Shown: one piece after another, positions 53,114 through 62,931 of the stretch
Position numbering within the stretch: position 1 is the first letter of the stretch
How the letters are laid out: the number at the start of each line of letters is the position of its first letter
NCBI RefSeq assembly: GCF_002557795.1
Contig: NZ_CP023777.1
Coordinates: 1,442,001 to 1,506,000, forward strand
Source: Chitinophaga caeni
Lineage (GTDB): Bacteria > Bacteroidota > Bacteroidia > Chitinophagales > Chitinophagaceae
Reading direction: 5' to 3'
Length of the DNA: 64,000 bases
The notes under the pieces: model-generated
Told to the model about the DNA's origin: nothing
The model's database searches: none
What the model saw: the letters and a program-made list of their open reading frames with translations, nothing else
Program-made: the position numbers and the translations under genes

Positions 53114-54361
53114 ATGGATAGAAAAATTGAAAAGAAGTACTGGAATAAAAAACGGATCACTTGGGTGAGCGTAGGCTCCGTGCTCGGGCTCCTATTACTC
53201 TATAACCTCATATTTGCCGACCACAGGTCAAAATTAAATGTTGAAAAAGACAAAATCACGATATCTACCGTTACAAAGGGTTCCTTCGATGTTTATATCG
53301 CTGTAACCGCGGTCGTGCAACCCTTAAAAACAATTAGGCTGGATGCCATTGAGGGGGGCTATGTAGCGCAGAAATTCCTGGAAGGCGGGAGCATGGTTAA
53401 AGCCGGAGATTCTATTCTTAGGCTTGAAAATCAAAGGCTTATGATGGATTTTGTGAATCGTGAAACGGAAATCTACCGCTTGATCAACGAATTACAGAAT
53501 ACCCGCTTGCAACTGAAGCAAGACAAATTTTCGATGGAGAAGAGCCTGTCTGATCTAGATTACCAATTAGCCCAAGCAAAGGATTTATATGATAGGAATG
53601 AAAAACTGTTCAAGGATAAAGTGATCGCGCAGCAGGAGTTCATCAAAACGAAACTGGATTACGAACGATTGAAACAGCAAAGGGATATCGAAGTGCAGTC
53701 GCAACAATTTCAGCTGGAGAACTCGAGGTTGCAAATCCATCAACTGGAAGGGACCATCTCCAGGACGCAACGTAACCTGGAAATGATGAAAGATAATTTA
53801 TCTAACCTGGTTGTTAGAGCGCCGGTATCTGGGCAACTTTCTTCGATCGATGTAGAAATCGGCACCAATATCAATGCCGGTCAAAATATTGGTCAAATTG
53901 ATGACCTGGATGGTTTCAAAATGCGTGCAGAGATTGATGAGCACTATATTTCCAGGGTATTTACCGGTTTGAAAGGTAACTTCGAATTTAACGGGAAGTC
54001 TAATGAACTGGTTATCACCAAAGTATATCCCGAAGTGAAAAACGGGCGCTTCGAAGTGGATCTGAATTTCACCAAGGATGCGCCGGATGGCATTCGCCGC
54101 GGCCAATCTTCCCCGATCCGCCTGGAATTGGGGAAATCTTCCGAAGCCGTATTGTTGCCAATCGGCGGTTTTTACAGCGATACCGGTGGTAACTGGGTAT
54201 ACGTGGTTGATAAGTCCGGCAACAAAGCCGTAAAACGTAAGATTACGCTAGGACAAAAAAATCCACAATTCTTCGAAGTGCTGGAAGGTTTAGAACCGGG
54301 TGACCAGGTAATAACTTCGAGTTATGAAAACTTTGGAGATAAAGAAGTATTACAATTTTAA
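53114..54361 (+). CDS. HlyD/MacA-type periplasmic adaptor of an ABC efflux system
   Basis: 415 residues. N-terminal membrane anchor (ITWVSVGSVLGLLLLYNLIFA). Lipoyl-like halves: VVQPLKTIRLDAIEGGYVAQKFLEGGSMVKAGDSILRLEN and NLVVRAPVSGQLSSIDVEIGTNINAGQNIGQIDDLDGFKMRAEID. Between them is a long coiled-coil hairpin (about 115-235). The C-terminal beta-barrel and membrane-proximal domain end EVLEGLEPGDQVITSSYENFGDKEVL. It should link the inner-membrane ABC permease to an outer-membrane channel. First gene of the operon. Confidence 0.9.
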   Translation: MDRKIEKKYWNKKRITWVSVGSVLGLLLLYNLIFADHRSKLNVEKDKITISTVTKGSFDVYIAVTAVVQPLKTIRLDAIEGGYVAQKFLEGGSMVKAGDSILRLENQRLMMDFVNRETEIYRLINELQNTRLQLKQDKFSMEKSLSDLDYQLAQAKDLYDRNEKLFKDKVIAQQEFIKTKLDYERLKQQRDIEVQSQQFQLENSRLQIHQLEGTISRTQRNLEMMKDNLSNLVVRAPVSGQLSSIDVEIGTNINAGQNIGQIDDLDGFKMRAEIDEHYISRVFTGLKGNFEFNGKSNELVITKVYPEVKNGRFEVDLNFTKDAPDGIRRGQSSPIRLELGKSSEAVLLPIGGFYSDTGGNWVYVVDKSGNKAVKRKITLGQKNPQFFEVLEGLEPGDQVITSSYENFGDKEVLQF

Positions 54362-54429
54362 AATCTAAATCGCTATAATAAAACTCCTTCCGTCATTCTA
54401 AAATTACATTCACAAGAAAAGACATCGAT

Positions 54430-55119
54430 ATGATCAAAACAGTTAATCTACAAAAAGTATTCACTACCGAGGAAGTAGAAACTACTGCCCTAAATGGTAT
54501 CAATATGGAGATCCAAGACGGCGAATTCGTTGCTATCATGGGGCCATCCGGTTGCGGTAAATCCACCTTGCTGAATATTATTGGTCTTTTGGATAACCCT
54601 AATGGCGGTGAATACCATTTTTGGGGTCAAGAAGTAGGAAAAATGAATGAGCGCCAACGTGCGCAGTTGCGAAAGGGCGCCATCGGTTTCGTATTTCAAA
54701 GCTTTAACTTGATCGATGAACTGACCGTTTATGAAAATGTGGAATTGCCGCTGTTGTATTTGAAAGTTCCCAGCTCTGAAAGGAAGGTAAGGGTGGAAGA
54801 GGTATTGGAAAGGATGAATATCATGCACCGTAGGAACCACTTCCCGCAACAACTTTCAGGTGGTCAGCAGCAAAGGGTAGCCATTGCCAGGGCGGTAGTG
54901 GCAAAACCGAAGTTAATACTCGCGGATGAGCCTACCGGTAACCTCGATTCTACGAACGGTGAAGAAGTGATGAAATTGTTGCAAGAGCTGAACGATGCCG
55001 GTACAACCTTGGTAATGGTGACGCACTCCCCTTATGATGCAGGTTTCGCTCACAGGATTATCAATTTATTTGATGGCCGCGTAGTGACGGAGAATATCAA
55101 GGAGCAGTTCCACGTATAA
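54430..55119 (+). CDS. MacB/LolD-type ABC transporter ATP-binding protein
   Basis: 229 residues. Walker A GPSGCGKST (about 38-46), Q-loop FVFQSFNLIDELTVYENVELPLLY, signature LSGGQQQRVAIARA, Walker B LILADEPTGNLDS, H-loop MVTHSPYDAG. The class energises FtsX-type permeases by mechanotransmission. It is the only ATPase of the operon in this window while four permeases follow. Starts 68 bases after the adaptor gene. Confidence 0.93.
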   Translation: MIKTVNLQKVFTTEEVETTALNGINMEIQDGEFVAIMGPSGCGKSTLLNIIGLLDNPNGGEYHFWGQEVGKMNERQRAQLRKGAIGFVFQSFNLIDELTVYENVELPLLYLKVPSSERKVRVEEVLERMNIMHRRNHFPQQLSGGQQQRVAIARAVVAKPKLILADEPTGNLDSTNGEEVMKLLQELNDAGTTLVMVTHSPYDAGFAHRIINLFDGRVVTENIKEQFHV

Positions 55120-55145
55120 TAATCCTAATACCAAAATCTTTATCC

Positions 55146-57518
55146 ATGATCCGGAATTATCTCAAGATAGCATGGCGCAATTTGAAACGTCAGAAATTAT
55201 ATTCGGCAATTAACATCGGTGGTTTAGCGCTCGGTATTTGTATCAGCGTTCTATTGTTGTGGTACGTGCAAGATGAGCTCAGCTTTAACCGGATGCATAG
55301 TAAGGGAGATCAAATTTACCTGGTAACGAATTATTTTAAAAGCGGGGATAATGTAAAGTATTGGGATCGTTCTCCCGCAGGTATTGCAGCTACTGCCGTT
55401 AAAGAAATTCCGGGTATCAAACAGGCGGTGAGGATTGGGGGTAATTATAATGTAAGTTCTTTCAGCGTTGGGGATAAGATCTTTTATGATACGAAGAGCG
55501 GCTATGTAGACTCGAACTTCTTCAAGATGTTCGATTATAAATTGTTGATGGGGGAGCCGTCTAAACCTTTTCCCAATAATCATTCTATCATAATAACTGA
55601 AAAAACTGCCCTGAAATATTTCGGTAGTGTAGCCGCTGCATTCAATAAAATTGTAATGATCGATAAGGATCAAACATTTACTGTATCGGGTATTGTCAAT
55701 GATTTTCCTAGTAATTCATCGATCCGTTACGATGTTCTCTTTCCACTGGATATTTTAAATAGTAGTTACCAACCCAATTCTTATTGGAAGTCCTTGGCCA
55801 CTGATTTTGGTAACTGGAATTTTTATACGTTTTTGGAGTTAGACAAGAATGTAAATACAAAAAATATAGACGAACAACTTACTGCTTTACAACATCGGCA
55901 TAACCAGTACGATGTTTCTAGTGTATGGGCATTGCAAAGTTTGTTTGATATACATCTCTACGGACCCGATGGTGAGCCTACGGCCTTGAGAACCGTGAGG
56001 ATCTTCTTAATCATCGGGATCATTATCCTGTTGATAGGATGTATTAATTATGTAAATCTTTCAACAGCCAGGGCTAACCAGCGTTTGAGCGAAATTGGTT
56101 TGCGGAAAGTGGTGGGCGCTACACAAGCGCAGTTGTTCAAGCAATTCATGTCTGAATCTTTGTTGATCTTCATCTTTGCGTTCGCAATAGCCATACTAGG
56201 CATCAATTTATTATTGCCGTATTATAATAATGTCAGTGGGAAAGAGTTTTCATTTAGCCTGCTTAATATAAAATTGATCGGGGTTATGGCAACTGTGCTG
56301 TTAGCCACCCTGGTCATCGCCGGCTTATATCCTGCGCTCCTGTTGTCCTCCTTTAATCCCCTGAGATCTTTGAAAGGCAAAGGGGTGATCGGTTCCGGGA
56401 ATGCTTATTTCAGGAAATCCCTGGTGGTGATACAATTTTTTATTTCTACGGCCCTCATAGTCGGCACGCTGGTAGTCGCCTCCCAGTTGAATTATATACA
56501 TAATAAGGACCTTGGATTTAATAAAGAGCAGGTACTTAGCTTTTACGGCGCTAATATAGCTTATGATAAAATGGAGCGTGCGGTTGCCGAGGTTAAGAAC
56601 ATGCCGGGGGTAATCGCCGTTACAAGTGCCAGCGGTAATATCTTGAACATTGGCACAACTACGGGGGATACAGATTGGGACGGTAAGCCCGAGGATGACG
56701 GCTTCATCATACATCCCCTTTATACAGATGAAAACTTTATTCCCGTGATGGGGCTGCAAATGGCGGAAGGGAGGAATTTCTTTGCCGGGGAAGGTGGTAG
56801 TAAGACCGATATTATCCTTAATGAAACGGCAGTAAAACTAATGGGAATGAAGGATCCGGTAGGTAAAAGATTTTCTTTATACGAGGAAAACGGTACGATC
56901 ATAGGCGTTGTAAAAGATTTTCATATGACTTCCATGCATAACAAGATCGAGCCCACCGTTTTTGTAAAAATGCCTGCATCTACCAACAGGCTATATGTGA
57001 AAATTGCACCGGGTAAGGAAAAAGCGGTAATCGATAAGTTGGAAGTATTATGGAAGCAGTATAATGCAGATTTGCCATTTAACTATGCATTTTTGGACGA
57101 TACGTTCAATAATATGTATAAAGCAGATACAAAGCAGGCAAGCCTATTTAACTATTTTGCCGGCATCGCGATTTTCTTGTCTTGCCTCGGTTTATTCGGT
57201 TTGGTTACTTATTCTACGGCACAACGGTATAAAGAAATCGGTATCAGGAAAGCCTTAGGCGCTTCGGTAGTCAACATCGTGGGATTATTATCGAAAGATT
57301 TCATGAAGCTGGTTTTAATAGCCATCATAATTGCTGCACCGATTGCATATTACGCGATGAATACCTGGTTGGAATCATTTGCCTACAGGGTTAAAATACA
57401 GCCTTGGATATTTATTGCAGCAGGGGCATTGAGCGTTTTAATTGCCATGGTAACGTTGAGCTATCAATCAATTAAGGCGGCATTGGTAAACCCTGTAAAA
57501 TCCTTAAGATCAGAATAA
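55146..57518 (+). CDS. FtsX/MacB-type ABC permease, paralogue 1
   Basis: 790 residues. It begins MIRNYLKIAWRNLKRQKLYSAINIGGLALGICISVLLLWYV, the MacB-type membrane helix 1, followed by a large periplasmic domain (about 45-270), an FtsX core (about 275-420, with INYVNLSTARANQRLSEIGLRKVVGATQAQLFKQFMSESLLI), a second periplasmic domain and a second FtsX core ending TAQRYKEIGIRKALGASVVNIVGLL ... AALVNPVKSLRSE. Four homologous permeases of this ~800-residue two-FtsX architecture lie in a row here. Substrate unknown. Confidence 0.9.
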   Translation: MIRNYLKIAWRNLKRQKLYSAINIGGLALGICISVLLLWYVQDELSFNRMHSKGDQIYLVTNYFKSGDNVKYWDRSPAGIAATAVKEIPGIKQAVRIGGNYNVSSFSVGDKIFYDTKSGYVDSNFFKMFDYKLLMGEPSKPFPNNHSIIITEKTALKYFGSVAAAFNKIVMIDKDQTFTVSGIVNDFPSNSSIRYDVLFPLDILNSSYQPNSYWKSLATDFGNWNFYTFLELDKNVNTKNIDEQLTALQHRHNQYDVSSVWALQSLFDIHLYGPDGEPTALRTVRIFLIIGIIILLIGCINYVNLSTARANQRLSEIGLRKVVGATQAQLFKQFMSESLLIFIFAFAIAILGINLLLPYYNNVSGKEFSFSLLNIKLIGVMATVLLATLVIAGLYPALLLSSFNPLRSLKGKGVIGSGNAYFRKSLVVIQFFISTALIVGTLVVASQLNYIHNKDLGFNKEQVLSFYGANIAYDKMERAVAEVKNMPGVIAVTSASGNILNIGTTTGDTDWDGKPEDDGFIIHPLYTDENFIPVMGLQMAEGRNFFAGEGGSKTDIILNETAVKLMGMKDPVGKRFSLYEENGTIIGVVKDFHMTSMHNKIEPTVFVKMPASTNRLYVKIAPGKEKAVIDKLEVLWKQYNADLPFNYAFLDDTFNNMYKADTKQASLFNYFAGIAIFLSCLGLFGLVTYSTAQRYKEIGIRKALGASVVNIVGLLSKDFMKLVLIAIIIAAPIAYYAMNTWLESFAYRVKIQPWIFIAAGALSVLIAMVTLSYQSIKAALVNPVKSLRSE

Positions 57519-57530
57519 AAATCTTTGATC

Positions 57531-57950
57531 ATGGTAGGAATTGAATTAGACATAGCAAAATACGTGGAGCAACTTTTTAGCTTCCAGCATTTGGCGAGCA
57601 ACGCTACTGTTGACGATAGCCAGTTTTATATGCCGACAATTTTTGTATTGTCAATCATCTTGTTATTAGTAATCAGCGGGATGCAGTTTTTTATCATGAT
57701 TCATTTATGCCGGCAAGAAGAAGAGCGGGAATATCGAAATGACCAACCCGGTACAATAGCAAAACCGGGAATTCGCTTAATAAAATGGGGAACAGCGATC
57801 GGTTGCTTACTAACCGTGATATCAATGGGATTCCTGGTTCAACCAAAGACTCGACATAATATCAGCCTAGAGAAGAATTTTTGTGACAAGAAAGCAAGCA
57901 TCTGTGCGCAAGCCCAGCAGGCATGCGGTGGAAAAAAAGCGGCATCTTAA
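57531..57950 (+). CDS. Small two-helix membrane protein inside the permease operon
   Basis: 139 residues from ATG 57531 (TTG 57525 opens the frame), starting 12 bases after the first permease stop. Two membrane helices (about 35-60: MPTIFVLSIILLLVISGMQFFIMIHLC; about 90-108: WGTAIGCLLTVISMGFLV) and a Cys-containing tail (NFCDKKASICAQAQQACGGKK). No family recognised. Its place between permeases suggests an accessory subunit. Confidence 0.65.
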   Translation: MVGIELDIAKYVEQLFSFQHLASNATVDDSQFYMPTIFVLSIILLLVISGMQFFIMIHLCRQEEEREYRNDQPGTIAKPGIRLIKWGTAIGCLLTVISMGFLVQPKTRHNISLEKNFCDKKASICAQAQQACGGKKAAS

Positions 57951-57991
57951 TAGCCGGAACAAATTGATTATTATCCAAAAATTGAATCTAC

Positions 57992-60451
57992 ATGTTTTTT
58001 AACTATTTCAAAGTTGCATGGCGGAATTTGTGGAGAAACAAGATGTTTTCAACCATCAATGTTTTTGGTTTGGCATTGGGATTGTCTTGCTGTATGTTAC
58101 TGGTTGCTTATATCTACCATGAATTGTCTTATGATCGGCACTGGAACGGAAAGCAAAATATATACTTGTTGGAGTCAGATTTTTTTAGGGAATCCACCGG
58201 AATATTAAAAGCCGCAACTTCATCTGCCCCTTTTGCTCCGGCATTGAAAGAAGCTTTCCCGCAAGTTAAACAAACTACACGTCTATTTTCAAACCCCGGA
58301 TCGGATAAAATATTATTTCATTATACCAATAAACAGCAACAAAAAATTGCTTCCTACCAGTCTAAAGGGTATTACGTGGATAGTACCTTCTTTGATGTAT
58401 TCGAATACAATTTCGTTGAAGGGAACGCTACGTCGGCATTAGCGGCTACGAATGCGATTGTTTTGTCAGAAAATTTGGCAAGGGAATTATTTGGAGGCGC
58501 CCCGGCCTTAGGAAAATTTATCGAGGTGGAAAGCGATATGGGTAAATTCAACCTGGAAGTTACGGGTGTGTACGATGAAGGTAAAAACTTATCGCATATC
58601 AACGCGCGGTTTATTATGCCTTTAACGATGGGTTGGGTCGCTGATTTTATCCGTTCAAATGATGTCGAATTTGCTGCAAATAATATGTTTTATACGTATA
58701 TCCGTCTAAAAGATGGATATACTCAAAATGATTTAGAGAAGCTTTTGCCGGGTTTCATGGAAACCTATGCCAAGAAAGATTTAGAATTGATGGGTATTGA
58801 CAAAAAAATTAAACTCGTACCTGTTGATCAGATCCATTTTTCTGTTGACATAAGCGATTATATTCTCTCGCCAACAACCAGTAAACTGTACCTGTATATC
58901 ATCGCTTCCATCGCTATTTTTATGCTGTTAATCGCCTGTATTAACTTTATGAATTTAAGTACTGCAAGGGCAGCTAAAAGAGCGCAAGAAGTGGGCGTGA
59001 GGAAGTCCTTGGGAGCTTCAAAATCTTTGCTGATCCGCCAGTATTTGGGAGAATCGCTCTTCATTGCGATCATATCTTTCATAATAGCCATCTTTCTTGC
59101 TGTGCTTTTCTTGCCGCTATTCAATCAACTTACGGAAAGGCAGCTAAATTATTCCGTCTTTTTGAACCCTTGGATGATAACTATTTCTATTCTATTGACT
59201 TTGCTAACCGGCTTCATAGCAGGTAGTTACCCCGCCTTTTACCTGTCAAGGTACAACCCGGTTGAGGTTTTGAAAGGGAAAGTTACGAGGGGGAGTTCCG
59301 CGGTGTTATTGAGAAAAGGGCTAGTTATTTTCCAGTTTTGCATCGCTATTTGCCTGGTCATCGCTACGTTAGTGATCCAGTTTCAAATGCGTTTCCTGAA
59401 TGATTCACCCCTGGGTTTTGACAAGGAAAACCAAGTCGTTATCCCGCTTAGAACGCCTGAATTGCGCGAACATTACACGGTGTATAAAGATCGCCTTCTT
59501 AATGATCCCAGGATTGTGAGCGCCGGGGCAACCGATTATTATCCCGGGGTGCCGAATTTTTCTGATTTCGGTTTATTCAGGCCCGGCCAGAGCATTGACA
59601 AAGCTGTTGTAACAAAAAATACCGGCGTTGATTTTGATTATTTACCTACGCTGAATGTGCAATTGAAGGAAGGTAGGCTTTTTTCAAAAGAATATGCTAA
59701 TGATAGTATCCGGGGGATTATTATGAATGAGGCCGCAGCCAAGGCCCTGGGTTTTAAACCGGGAGAGAACGTGGCCGGGGCAACAATTGTCAACGAGTGG
59801 CACGGGAAACGTACCGACCTCGAAGTTGTTGGCTTGGTAAAAAACTTCCACTTCAGCAGTTTGCACGAGGAGATCAGGCCCTATGTTTTCATGTTGAGTT
59901 CTTACCAGAACGACTTTAATTACCTATTAGTTCGTACGAAGAAGGGGGATGTAAAAGATGTTTTGAATATGATGGAGGGAAAATGGAAAGAAATATTTCC
60001 AGAATCTCCATTTGTATATTCCATGTTGGACAGCGATTTTAAATCTAATTATCAAGCTGATCGGCAAGCAGCGAATATTGTCAATACATTTACGGCTATC
60101 GCGATTTTTATTTCTTGTATTGGGTTGTTTGGATTGGTAGCCTTTTCTACGCAACAAAGAACCAAGGAAATTGGTATCAGGAAGGTTTTAGGGGCTTCCG
60201 TTACACAAATTGTATCCCTGCTATCTTACGATTTTTTGAAACTGGTTGTTATTGCTATTCTCCTCGCTTGTCCGCTGGCTTGGTGGATGATGAGCAAATG
60301 GCTCGGTGCTTTTGCATATAGCATCTCGGTTGAATGGTGGATGCTTGCCGGAGCGGCAGTTTTAGCATTACTTATTGCAATATTTACAGTGGGTTTTCAA
60401 GGCATTAAAGCTGCCTTGGTGAACCCTGTTACTACTATAAAATCCGAATAA
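57992..60451 (+). CDS. FtsX/MacB-type ABC permease, paralogue 2
   Basis: 819 residues. N-terminal FKVAWRNLWRNKMFSTINVFGLALGLSCCMLLVAYIYHELSYDRHW, first FtsX core FMNLSTARAAKRAQEVGVRKSLGASKSLLIRQYLGESLFIAI, second core STQQRTKEIGIRKVLGASVTQIVSLLSYDFLKLVVIAIL and C-terminus GIKAALVNPVTTIKSE. Same architecture as the neighbouring permeases and collinear with them; likely a product of tandem duplication followed by divergence. Starts 41 bases after the small membrane-protein gene. Confidence 0.9.
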   Translation: MFFNYFKVAWRNLWRNKMFSTINVFGLALGLSCCMLLVAYIYHELSYDRHWNGKQNIYLLESDFFRESTGILKAATSSAPFAPALKEAFPQVKQTTRLFSNPGSDKILFHYTNKQQQKIASYQSKGYYVDSTFFDVFEYNFVEGNATSALAATNAIVLSENLARELFGGAPALGKFIEVESDMGKFNLEVTGVYDEGKNLSHINARFIMPLTMGWVADFIRSNDVEFAANNMFYTYIRLKDGYTQNDLEKLLPGFMETYAKKDLELMGIDKKIKLVPVDQIHFSVDISDYILSPTTSKLYLYIIASIAIFMLLIACINFMNLSTARAAKRAQEVGVRKSLGASKSLLIRQYLGESLFIAIISFIIAIFLAVLFLPLFNQLTERQLNYSVFLNPWMITISILLTLLTGFIAGSYPAFYLSRYNPVEVLKGKVTRGSSAVLLRKGLVIFQFCIAICLVIATLVIQFQMRFLNDSPLGFDKENQVVIPLRTPELREHYTVYKDRLLNDPRIVSAGATDYYPGVPNFSDFGLFRPGQSIDKAVVTKNTGVDFDYLPTLNVQLKEGRLFSKEYANDSIRGIIMNEAAAKALGFKPGENVAGATIVNEWHGKRTDLEVVGLVKNFHFSSLHEEIRPYVFMLSSYQNDFNYLLVRTKKGDVKDVLNMMEGKWKEIFPESPFVYSMLDSDFKSNYQADRQAANIVNTFTAIAIFISCIGLFGLVAFSTQQRTKEIGIRKVLGASVTQIVSLLSYDFLKLVVIAILLACPLAWWMMSKWLGAFAYSISVEWWMLAGAAVLALLIAIFTVGFQGIKAALVNPVTTIKSE

Positions 60452-60466
60452 TAAAAGCGTTTCATT

Positions 60467-62893
60467 ATGCTAAGAAATTATATGAAAATTGCCTGGCGTA
60501 ATATTCAAAAAAATAAAGCATTCTCCTTTATTAACATATTGGGTTTAGCTATTGGTATCAGCGCCGCTATAGTTATATATATGATGGTTCGATTTGAAAC
60601 CACGTATGAAGCATTTCTGCCGGATGGTAATCGAATTTACAGGATCGTTAGTAATATTGGCGCTCCCAGCAATTATTCTAAGAATGCCGGGGTGCCCGCG
60701 CCGGTCTTTGAAGCAGTTCCGAAAGAAATTTCAGGCATAGCGTCGGTAGCGCCTTTAATTTGTAGCTATTATCAAACAAAGGTTACCATACCGGGGGCAC
60801 CGGATAAGCTTTTTATTGATCAATCGCATATTGTATTAACAAATTCCCAATATTTCGATATCGTCCCTTACAAATGGTTGGCAGGCAGCGCCGGAGCTTT
60901 AAATGAGCCTTACAATATGGTATTGGATGCAGATCGAGCCAAGGAATACTTCGGTGACATTTCCCCGGCTGCCATGTTGGGAAAAGTGGTGACCTACAAT
61001 GATACGGTACATTACACGGTATCGGGAATCGTAGCTCCTTTAAAAGGGCGGACAGACTTTACTTTCCAAGATTTTATTTCTTGGAAAACTCCCAATACGT
61101 CGATTTATGAATCCTGGTCCTGGGGAAAGTGGACGAATACCAGCGATGCTAACCAGTTATTGATCAAAACAAATCCCGGTGTAACCGCGGAGAATATTAA
61201 TCAGCAATTGGCGAAATTGCGTGCCCGGAATGTTGAAGGTCCGGATAGTGAAGGTGCTTTTATATTACAACCCATCAAGGAAATGCACTTCGATAACGGG
61301 TATGATAATTTTAATCAGCACCAGGCGAGTAAAACCGTTTTCAAAGGATTGTTTATAGTTGCAATTTGCTTGCTGACTTTGGCATGTATTAATTTTATCA
61401 ACCTAAATACAGCCCAAGGCAGTATCAGGACCAAGGAAATCGGCATCCGTAAGTCCTTAGGAAGCTCAAGGTTACGGCTCATTTTACAATTCTTAGGAGA
61501 AAGTACCTTGTTGACCTTCTTGGCAGCATTGCTCTCACTTGCATTCATTCCCGTTTTGCTGAACCTCTTCCAAGAATTTTTGCCGGTGGGCATGACGTGG
61601 AGAATGTTACTGGATAGTCACATAATAGCATATTTATTATTGTTGATTGTAACGGTAAGTATTTTGGCAGGTTTATACCCGGCATTGGTATTATCTCGCT
61701 TGAAGCCGATTTTGATCCTGAGAAACAGGTTTTTAATGAATAATGGGAAACGCAGGTTCACCCTCCGCCAGGTATTAACAGTGGCGCAATTTACGATTGC
61801 CATCGTGTTCATCGTGGGCACATTGACCGTATCAAAGCAACTGAAATATGTGCTTTCTAAGGACCTGGGCTATCAAAGAGATGCCATCGTGCAGATACAA
61901 ATGCCCTGGAGAGGGAATATCAGTTCGGCCAAATCCGTAATGATGAACAGTTTAGCCGCCATGCCTGCTGTAAAGTCCATCAGTACTGCAAATGCGGCTC
62001 CTATCTGGTTCGGTTCGATCCAGGTGGGGGCTAAGGCTACTGCTAATGGAAAAGACTGGGAAGGAAGTGTTCAACAAAGGGTCGTTGATGAGCATTATAT
62101 CGATTTATTCGAATTGAAATTAGTTGCCGGGAGAAACTTTTTGCCATCCGATTCGAGTAAGGAGTTGATTATTAACGAAAGTTTTGCGAAAGAGTTGGGT
62201 TTCAAACAACCTGCTGATGCTTTGCTTCAGACGATTGATGGGGTTGGAGGTGTCAGGACGGTTGTCGGTGTATTGAAAGATTTTAATTTCAGGAGCTTGC
62301 ATGAGAAGATTGCCCCGTTGGCCATGTACCCGGATAAATATGCCTCCCGCGCGATATTCGTTAAACTAAATCCACCGAAATCCGGTGAAGGTTGGGGGCC
62401 AGCCATCAAGCAGCTACAGGAATTAACAGATCAGCAGTTTCCGTTTAACATCAATAATGTAGAGTTCTTTGACCAGAAAGTTAAGAACTTGTATTCCAAG
62501 GAAAGACAAGTGCGTTACCTGTTGGCATGGTCATGTGGTTTAATGATCTTCATTAGCTGCATGGGATTATTAGGTTTAGCCATTCACTCAACAAAACAAC
62601 GAACAAAAGAGATCGGTATACGCAAGGTGCTAGGCGCCAGCGTAATGGGAATCTTGAGTTTGTTATCAAGGGAATTTATTCTACTCGTGATTATTGCATT
62701 GTTTATTGCAACTCCTATTGCATGGTATTATATCAATCAATGGCTGCAAGAATATGCATACCGCGTTACCGTCAACGGATGGATATTCCTGCTGTCAGGA
62801 TTAGGGGCATTATTGATTGCCATATTAACGGTTTCGTATCAAGCGATCCGGGCAGCAACTATGAATCCCGTTATTTCATTAAAAGATGAATAA
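60467..62893 (+). CDS. FtsX/MacB-type ABC permease, paralogue 3
   Basis: 808 residues, starting 15 bases after paralogue 2. N-terminus MKIAWRNIQKNKAFSFINILGLAIGISAAIVIYMMVRFETTYEAF; core 1 INLNTAQGSIRTKEIGIRKSLGSSRLRLILQFLGESTLL; core 2 STKQRTKEIGIRKVLGASVMGILSLLSREFILLVIIALF; C-terminus AIRAATMNPVISLKDE. Both periplasmic MacB-PCD-like domains are intact. Confidence 0.9.
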   Translation: MLRNYMKIAWRNIQKNKAFSFINILGLAIGISAAIVIYMMVRFETTYEAFLPDGNRIYRIVSNIGAPSNYSKNAGVPAPVFEAVPKEISGIASVAPLICSYYQTKVTIPGAPDKLFIDQSHIVLTNSQYFDIVPYKWLAGSAGALNEPYNMVLDADRAKEYFGDISPAAMLGKVVTYNDTVHYTVSGIVAPLKGRTDFTFQDFISWKTPNTSIYESWSWGKWTNTSDANQLLIKTNPGVTAENINQQLAKLRARNVEGPDSEGAFILQPIKEMHFDNGYDNFNQHQASKTVFKGLFIVAICLLTLACINFINLNTAQGSIRTKEIGIRKSLGSSRLRLILQFLGESTLLTFLAALLSLAFIPVLLNLFQEFLPVGMTWRMLLDSHIIAYLLLLIVTVSILAGLYPALVLSRLKPILILRNRFLMNNGKRRFTLRQVLTVAQFTIAIVFIVGTLTVSKQLKYVLSKDLGYQRDAIVQIQMPWRGNISSAKSVMMNSLAAMPAVKSISTANAAPIWFGSIQVGAKATANGKDWEGSVQQRVVDEHYIDLFELKLVAGRNFLPSDSSKELIINESFAKELGFKQPADALLQTIDGVGGVRTVVGVLKDFNFRSLHEKIAPLAMYPDKYASRAIFVKLNPPKSGEGWGPAIKQLQELTDQQFPFNINNVEFFDQKVKNLYSKERQVRYLLAWSCGLMIFISCMGLLGLAIHSTKQRTKEIGIRKVLGASVMGILSLLSREFILLVIIALFIATPIAWYYINQWLQEYAYRVTVNGWIFLLSGLGALLIAILTVSYQAIRAATMNPVISLKDE

Positions 62894-62931
62894 ATAACAT
62901 CTGTACATAAACATGTAAAATTTTTCAATAT

